In this document: one piece after another, positions 58,101 through 64,000 of the stretch | Numbering within the stretch: position 1 is the stretch's first letter | How the letters are laid out: each line of letters opens with the position of its first letter | From: Tillandsia leiboldiana | Taxonomy: Eukaryota > Streptophyta > Magnoliopsida > Poales > Bromeliaceae | Direction of reading: 5' to 3' | Assembly (NCBI GenBank): GCA_029204045.2 | Contig: CM055065.1 | Coordinates: forward strand, 7,318,297 to 7,382,296 | DNA length: 64,000 nucleotides | The notes under the pieces: model-generated | The model's database searches: none | Told to the model about the DNA's origin: nothing | Seen by the model: the letters and a program-made list of their open reading frames with translations, nothing else | Made by a program: the position numbers and the translations under genes

Positions 58101-58262
58101 AAAAGAATCTAGAGCAAAAAGAGAAGATAAATCGATACCCGAATAACTACGGATCTCCGTTCCAAGATGAGAGTCCATCTGTTAACCGGGTGATGAAATT
58201 CTTGCTCCTTCGTTTGTTGGCGCATTGGTGGAAAAACTTGGTGTTCGCATCCCCCGTTTATA
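55125..58262 (-). mobile_element. 5'-truncated L1-type LINE
   Basis: A minus-strand LINE whose 3' side is about 0.65 kb of untranslated sequence running into an A/T-rich end near 55125. The 5' side stops abruptly at about 58262, inside the linker before RT, so the endonuclease domain is missing. That truncation is typical of target-primed reverse transcription. No clear target duplication could be read. Confidence 0.85.
55791..58262 (-). pseudogene. LINE ORF2 fragment: reverse transcriptase and zinc-binding region
   Basis: A 795-codon open frame from 58178 to 55791. It reads the L1 linker PDKAPGPDGLP (about residue 49), LIPKK (about 98), the metal-binding KIDFERTFDHINW (about 175), RQGDPLSPLLF (about 235) and the catalytic FADDLL (about 283). 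Then come the thumb and the C-terminal zf-RVT region with IFLWLAARNSLLTADRL and the CxxC..H..C pattern near residues 690-710. The catalytic aspartates are present. The homology continues upstream (DANTKFFHQCANKRR, 58255-58200) one frame away, so a one-base loss near 58175 separates the 5' piece. The role would be reverse transcription of the element RNA at the nick. It is dead because it is truncated and lacks endonuclease. Confidence 0.9.
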
Positions 58263-59128
58263 ACCGATTCATTATAATATGTGGAACGTCATATTAAATA
58301 AAAAATAAATAACATTTTTTCTTATAAATATGCAACAAAGATTAAAAGAATTCAAAGACCAATCTAATAATATAAGAATTTTTTTTTTCTTCCTAATTTA
58401 CTTCTACATAATGTGGCATTTTTTTTTTCTTTATTTTACATGGGTATTTCGATTCTTTTTTTTTTATTTTCTTTTTCCTTCGTGCCAATATTGTCACGTA
58501 TTCCTTTCAATAAAAGAAATTTGTGTGAGAGTCAAACATTCTTTATCGTTTAACAATAAAAGTTTCTTGGTCAATATATGTTAAAATCTACTATAATTAA
58601 TTATTTTCTGGATCCTCCACACTCCTTGGTGAAAAAAAAATTCTCATTCTTAACAACTTTGAAGACTTTTGTTTGTATTTTAGTTTGTCAACCATGGAAT
58701 CAAGCTAACGTGATTATAATGCAACATTTATTATCTTTAAGTACATATTGCTTACATTAGTCGTTGTAAAAAATAAATTCCACTATTATTATCAGCATGA
58801 GATTCTTTTTCTAAATGATATGTTGAATCTACTGTAATACTTCTAAATGAGTGATTAAGCTTGAAAGGAACAGCTGAAAGATCTTTATGACTTGATATTA
58901 ACCGTACATGTATTCTTTAAATTATCGCAATTAAATTTTTGTGACATCTCAATAATTTTATATAAAAATAAAATTATGATTGTTTATATAAGAGACTAGA
59001 AATTAATAATAATAACTGGATTTAAGCATTTTGAACTGGTGGTCTAAGCCCAATGAGTTATTATTGCTAGTTTGTCGAAACATTTCGTATCAGAGCCAAG
59101 CACCAGCCGGAAGTGTGTGACGAGTCTC
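58263..59128. other. AT-rich spacer with an LTR-end and primer-site-like segment
   Basis: No gene. At 59049-59098 the sequence CCCAATGAGTTATTATTGCT followed by CGTATCAGAGCC resembles the end of a plant LTR and its initiator-Met primer-binding site. TGTGACATCTCAATAATTTT (58939) could be the matching LTR start. This may be a very short or truncated LTR relic next to unit L6. Confidence 0.4.
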
Positions 59129-59961
59129 TGTGATGACCCGGATCTCCACTGAGCTTTTGCGGTGTGGTTAGCGACTTCTGGAGACCGATGCTGTGTGTTG
59201 GAGGTATTTGTGCGCGAATCGGGCTCAAGAATTGGACTCAGCACGAAAATTAGATTAAGATTACTTATCCGGATGCCTTCGACAAATTTTAGAAGCGGAA
59301 TTGGACAAAATGGATGCCGTATTTGGATTCAGTGCGGAAAAACGATGGAAAACGGCTACTTACTTGTAATTTTTTGAGTCCAGAGGCCCAAAAACGAATA
59401 CTCGGAAGTTTCTGGTGCATTTTGGTGCATGGGGGGCCATGGACCGGCCGGCGGGGACACGTGGCAGCTCCGCATTGGTTCTGTGCAGTGGGCACGGCGC
59501 ACGCGAGGGTGCGCGGGCAGGCCGGGCAGGCACGGGGTGTGCGGGCTGGTGGTGTGCCACGTGGCGGCTTCCCATTGGCGGTGCTTGGGACACGTGGCGG
59601 CTTCTGATTCGGCGGGTGCACGTGGTGTGTGCACCGGGCGCAGCGGGCCCGAGGGCTGACGCGTGGCGCGCGGGGATTGGGCATGTCACTGTGCGCGTGC
59701 GAGCGGGCAGGTGGCGTGGCAGGCGATAGTTGGCAGGCGGCAGGTGGCGTGGTAGCGCGGCAGGTGGCGTGGCAGCGGGGGCAGGCGCTCGTGGCCACGT
59801 GGCACACGGTGGTTGGCTGGCGCCAACCACCTGCGCATGCGGGGAGGGCCACGTTGCGCGGCCCGGTTGGCCGCACTTTGCTGCGGCGTGGAGCGGGACA
59901 CGTGGCGCGCCCGGGTGAATCCGGGCGCTGCCATTGGTGTTCCCTGTTTGCGCCCGAAACA

Positions 59962-60014
59962 TTTCGGGCGCCCGAAAATGTACCCCGAAGTATTTTTTTG
60001 AGGAGACTATAAAA
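59962..60014 (+). promoter_or_regulatory. Core promoter of unit L6: perfect palindrome plus TATA box
   Basis: TTTCGGGCGCCCGAAA (59962-59977) lies 30 bp before TATAAAA (60008-60014). Confidence 0.65.
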
Positions 60015-61346
60015 GGGCTTCTTCTTCCCTTTTCTCACTCTTTTTGAGGGATTTCTGAGCTGGGGTTTTCACAGAGGCTTCTTCCACTTGTGCTCCACCA
60101 CTTCCAGGGATTTTGAGATTTTTGGAGACTGCGACATCGGCGATATCTGCGATTCGGCGCACTGCGACGTTCATCTTTCGGTTGGTTTTTCCGTCACAGT
60201 TTAGTCCGAGAGCTCCCTTAGGCTACCCCGATGGAATTTTTCGGCGATTTTTGTGGCAGCGTGTTCGTAAGAGGTAGGCCTTCGATTTCCATGCTGATCG
60301 CTTTGCTCCGTTTTGGGTTTTTGGCACAATTCCCGAGGCACCTTTTCACCCTATTTTTCTGTGGTGACTTTTTCGACAGCACGGGCTTGTTTGATTTATA
60401 TCTCAGCCTACGGGCATCGGAACAGGGCGAATAAGTACTCGTTTTGCATCTACTCGTCGCAAGGATCACAACCATGATTTTTCTGGATTTTTCGGAGGAC
60501 TGCGCATGGTGAAAATCCCTATTTTTCTCTGCTATTTTGCAAAACAACAATGGGGGGCTGTTTTGGGGATTTGTTTGTATGCCGAAAGTGACTCTTGTGC
60601 AGTGGTTCGCAGTTTTTAGGTGTTTTGCGAGGAAATGAGGGTTGGACAGCGAGAAGACTTCTACAGCTATGGATTGCGCATTTCGAGGTGGGTGGTTGTT
60701 GCATACCTCAATTTTGACTTGCCCACTAAGTTTATTAGAGAATTCCCCATATTGCACTTATTGATTGATCACCCCTTGACATCCATGCTTAAATTAATAT
60801 AATATAAATGTGAGCCTATCATGTGAGACTAATCTTGTGGATATATCATGTTGGAAATATTATTGGAAAAATATTATTGTGGAAACATGATTGTGAGGAC
60901 ATTATAGTGGTGTTAATTAACCTGCCATGTTAGCAGATAGACTTTTATGAGATTTGATTATGCTATGGAACGGGATGACATATCTATGTGCGGGTACCAC
61001 TTCGATGATTTACTATGGATCATGGATTATAGACATGTGTAGTCGGTTGGTGATTTTGGCATGATGGTTATATCTATGCGGGGTTATTATTTGATACACA
61101 TGTGGGACTACTATTTGATACACTCTCTTTCATCTTTCATGAGGACATTTGCATGCTTGTATGGACATCTAGATAGGCCACTATTTATTGCTACACTATC
61201 ATATTGGGACTTGACTTAGGAGAAACCATGGTTGTTTCCTTTTTTCTTTTCATGTAGACTTTTGATTTATGCTGCTCGGGTTTGAGCAGGGGTTTGGGAT
61301 AGTGTAGCCAGGACCTTGGGGTCGGGGGCAGGTGGTACTTGATTAT

Positions 61347-61604
61347 GGGTATTGCGGCTATCGCGGATAGTAGGCGGTTGACCGGATATTAGTTATTTTA
61401 CCCGATTGTGGATTGGGGGTTATTGCGGCGACCGCGGATATTGGGCGGTTGACCGGATGTCGAATGTGGGACATGATTGTGATTGTGGGTTATTTCGGTG
61501 ACCGCGGATATTGGGCGGTTGACCGGGTGTCGGTTGTTGGGCTTGATTGTTGACGGTGGGTATCGCGGCGACCGCGGATATTGGGCGATTGACCGGATGG
61601 TTAC
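61347..61604 (+). repeat. 70-bp tandem repeat, four copies
   Basis: Copies begin at 61347, 61417, 61487 and 61558. Each has GCGGCGACCGCGGATATTGG followed by GCGGTTGACCGGATG. Unit U carries one or two copies of the same motif (2630-2740; 23675-23770), so the expansion is specific to L6. Confidence 0.9.
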
Positions 61605-61781
61605 TTATGCATCAGATTGGGGATCGGAGTTTTTTAGTAGAGGGTTTTGTTCCACTTGAGTATAGTTGTGATCCAGTCCTGCTTTTATTATACTTGTGAC
61701 ATGGTTACTTTACTCGTGTGGGTAGCTCCCCTCGATTTCCCCTCCGGAGCGTGGGGGTCAGACAGTTATGGACTTTTTGCC

Positions 61782-61895
61782 ATCACATCGGCGCGGCTTT
61801 ACTTGCCCGATGATGAGGGCGGCAGCAGGAGTTTTGCTATCACATCGGCACGGCTTTATTTGCCCAATGATGAGGGCGGCAGCAGGCAGTACCAG
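61782..61895 (+). repeat. 57-bp tandem duplication
   Basis: ATCACATCGGCGCGGCTTTA and ATCACATCGGCACGGCTTTA start at 61782 and 61839; both copies continue through GATGAGGGCGGCAGCAGG. Confidence 0.9.
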
Positions 61896-62395
61896 TTTTT
61901 ACTGGTGGATAGATTGGGTTTATCTGGACGGTTTTTGGTTACTGATGCATACATACAGTCGTTCCTTTCGGTATTGCGTTTAGAGGCATACTAGTGGTGG
62001 TTTCCCTTTATTCAGCAGTTCTGTTTACAGCTTTACCACTTATTCCTTTCCTTGTCTCTGGTAGACTTAGTGGGTACGCCGGAGTTTGAGGCTTTACCCA
62101 CATGGGGAGGCTACTGGTTTACTAGTGGTTCTCACCCCCATTGTTGTTTCCCTCTTTTCTTCCTTCTATTTTGCAGAGTCTTCTGCGGGAGTTGCTGTTC
62201 TTTCGGTCGTTGTTCGAGGCGAGGGAGTCACGAGCTAGATCCTTACCGCCCGAGGAGTGTAGTTGTATTCCCTGGTTGGAGATTCCTAGCACTGTCAGCT
62301 GGATTTTTATTGTTTACTCTGAAATGGATCTTTTGTATTTTGAGAGACTGATGTACTATAGTTTTAGCTTATCTCCCTTTTTGGAGTTGAGAGAT

Positions 62396-64000
62396 TGTAG
62401 TGGCCCAAATTCCCATGCAGCGTTCTTCCGATGAATCCACTGTTTGAGCACCTAGCATTGGTGTATCTGGCCCATGGTGCGTCAATGGGATGCCACAGAT
62501 GGACCCTGTGTGTTATTAATAGCTGTGTAGGCCTTCGGCTGAGTTTGCCGAAATTTCGGAAAAGAATTAGGCCCAACAGAGGTCGGAAATGGATTCAGCA
62601 CGGAAAAACGCTTGAAAACGGCTATTTGCTTGTTTAATTCTGAGTCCGGATGCCCAAAAACGGACTCCCGGAAGTTTTCTGTGGAAAATGGTGCATGGGA
62701 GGGGCCGTAGACCGCCGGCATGCCACGTGGCGGCCTGTCATTGGCCGGTTCAGGTTGCGCGGTCCACAGAGCTGCGCGGCGGGGTGCACAGACCCGGCGC
62801 ATGGACACGTGGCACCGCCTGATTGGCGGGCGCAAGGCGCGCGGTCTACCGGGTGAGCGCGGCGGTGCATGGACCAATGCGGGGCCACGTGGCAGCCTCC
62901 GGTTGGTCGGTGCATGCGGCGCGGTCCACTGAATTCCTGTTGAGTGCGTGGACCGGGTGTAGGGGACACGTGTCGCCCTCTGGTTCGCGGGCGCACCGTG
63001 CGCGGCGCACGGAGTCGGGGTCGGTGCCTCGGGGCGCGTGCCCACGTCGGGGCCATGCCGCGCGCCCGGCGCGGCCGCCGACCGGTCAGCGGGTCAACCG
63101 GGGTGGACACGTGTCGCCCGCTGATTGGCGGGCGCCAACCGCCTCACTGTGCGGGGGCGGGCCACGTGGCAGCCAGCGGGTGGGCCGAACAGCTGTTTGC
63201 TGTTCGGCGGGCCACGTGGCGGCTCCTGGTGGATTCGGGCGTGAACAGTGTTGGGCCCGGCCCAACACTGTAGCCGCCCGAATGTTCCGGGCGCCCGAAA
63301 TTTTGGGCCCAAAGCCCATTGACTTGTTTTTCCGGGCTGTTTCGGGTGAGGCCTATAAAAAGGCCTCAAGGGGCCTCGTTTTGAAGCTTTTCCCGAAAGC
63401 TTTCCACTTGGAGCCCTTCACCAAAGTTGTTTCTCTCCCTCTTGTGCATCTTTTGGCGGAAGCTCAGGATTTTTGGAGGCCGCGACGACGGCGACTTCTG
63501 CATCGGGGTGCGGAGCGACGATCTACTGTTGGAGGCCCATTTCCGTCGCAGTTTAGTCCGGGAGGTCTACCGGGCTACCCCGACATTATTTTTGAACGAT
63601 TTCTGCGGTGACGGTTTCGTAAGAGGTAAATCTACATTTTTCGTGTTGGACACTTTTTCTGGATCCGAGCTTTTCTTGGGGTTCTGGGTACATTTTTAAC
63701 CCCCTTTGCGACTGTTGGTTGATTTGGACAGCACCTACTTGTCGGATTTTTATCTCCTCATCCGGGCATCGGAATTCGACGTTTCAGGACTCTATCGACA
63801 TCTACTCTTCGCGAGGATCGCCGTCGTATTTTTATTGGAATTTTTGGAGGAAGTTTTTCAGGTGAAAATTTCGTGTTATTGGGACTGTTCACCACAGATT
63901 TTGGGAGGGTGGAATTTGTGTGAATTTAAGTGTAATTTTGGTGTATGTTTGTACCCAGGAGTTTGTGAGCACTTCTACCGTGTTGTTGGCTTGGTGGGAT
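62396..64000 (+). mobile_element. GC-rich LTR unit L7 (runs off the window)
   Basis: Starts TGTAGTGGCCCAAATTCCC. Seven CACGTG/TTGG modules (62720-63235), a palindrome with 12-bp arms (63246-63270), the family palindrome with one mismatch (63285-63300), TATAAAA (63354-63360) inside GAGGCC...GGCCTC, and donor-like AAGAG|GTAAA after 63625. No protein is supported. Confidence 0.6.
63285..63367 (+). promoter_or_regulatory. Core promoter of unit L7: palindrome plus TATA box in a hairpin
   Basis: TTCCGGGCGCCCGAAA (63285-63300) precedes TATAAAAA, which is the loop of the inverted repeat GAGGCC/GGCCTC (63348-63367). Confidence 0.6.

Larger units (their letters stand above)
59129..62395 (+). mobile_element. 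GC-rich LTR unit L6
   Basis: Starts TGTGATGACCCGGATCTCC, as in unit T. The GC-rich block 59455-59930 has seven CACGTG-like modules. A perfect palindrome lies at 59962-59977, TATAAAA at 60008-60014 and donor-like AAGAG|GTAGG after 60273. It also has a 70-bp tandem repeat (61347-61604), a 57-bp duplication (61782-61895), an acceptor-like TTTTGCAG at 62169-62176, and a TTTTGTATTTTGAG end segment. There is no coding capacity. Unit L7 begins at 62396, apparently inside its 3' end. Confidence 0.6.

Noticed and set aside
59087..59098. tRNA gene
   Set aside because: GTATCAGAGCC resembles a retroelement primer-binding site; no cloverleaf can be built around it.

Overview
The window is nuclear DNA of a flowering plant. 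It holds Ty1-copia and LINE retrotransposons, LTR relics, a Helitron-like 3' end, a CACTA-like MITE and very GC-rich captured gene pieces. The GC-rich exon-like fragment at 47.45-47.91 kb leans towards a monocot, but I cannot name the species. No intact host gene is visible. Nearly everything is mobile DNA nested in mobile DNA, and every coding stretch is broken.

Assembly layout. Two runs of exactly 100 N (7937-8036, 24583-24682) divide the window into three contigs, called X (1-7936), Y (8037-24582) and Z (24683-64000). Y is wholly a reverse-complement second copy of X plus Z: 18.46-24.58 kb mirrors about 1.81-7.94 kb, and 8.04-18.87 kb mirrors 24.68-35.49 kb. The end of X overlaps the start of Z by about 425 bp. 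The best reading is that X joins Z directly and Y is a duplicate (haplotig) contig placed, inverted, in the scaffold gap. Genes and elements in Y should not be counted twice.

Content. (1) A SIRE-like Ty1-copia retrotransposon (complete in Y: 9650-20292, two 1255-bp LTRs, 5-bp target duplication ACTGC, initiator-Met-type primer site, polypurine tract, gag-pol, and an extra downstream ORF) is inserted in an older LTR unit. A 4.65-kb tandem duplication beside it carries a truncated second SIRE LTR. (2) A family of long LTR-like units (here U, V, T, L5, L6, L7) shares a very GC-rich upstream region with repeated CACGTG/ATTGG modules, a 16-bp palindrome just before the TATA box, and a conserved splice-donor-like site 200-280 bp after it; none shows coding capacity. 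(3) 37.2-42.2 kb is AT-rich and holds a solo LTR, an (AT)n tract and a decayed Ty1-copia gag-protease remnant cut by unit L5. (4) L5 (42.15 to about 46.1 kb) carries a 31-bp minisatellite and a long train of small hairpins. The last seven hairpins are of two alternating types whose stems change on both sides together while the loops stay fixed; this is the most unexpected signal here. (5) 46.4-53.69 kb looks like the body of a non-autonomous Helitron with a methyltransferase fragment and a PX-domain exon. (6) 53.7-59.1 kb has a small MITE and a 5'-truncated L1-type LINE. (7) 59.1-64 kb has two more GC-rich LTR units head to tail.

These genes do not work together as a pathway. The coherent biology is retroelement biology: promoter architecture, nesting, gene-fragment capture, and probable structured non-coding RNA inside LTR transcripts.
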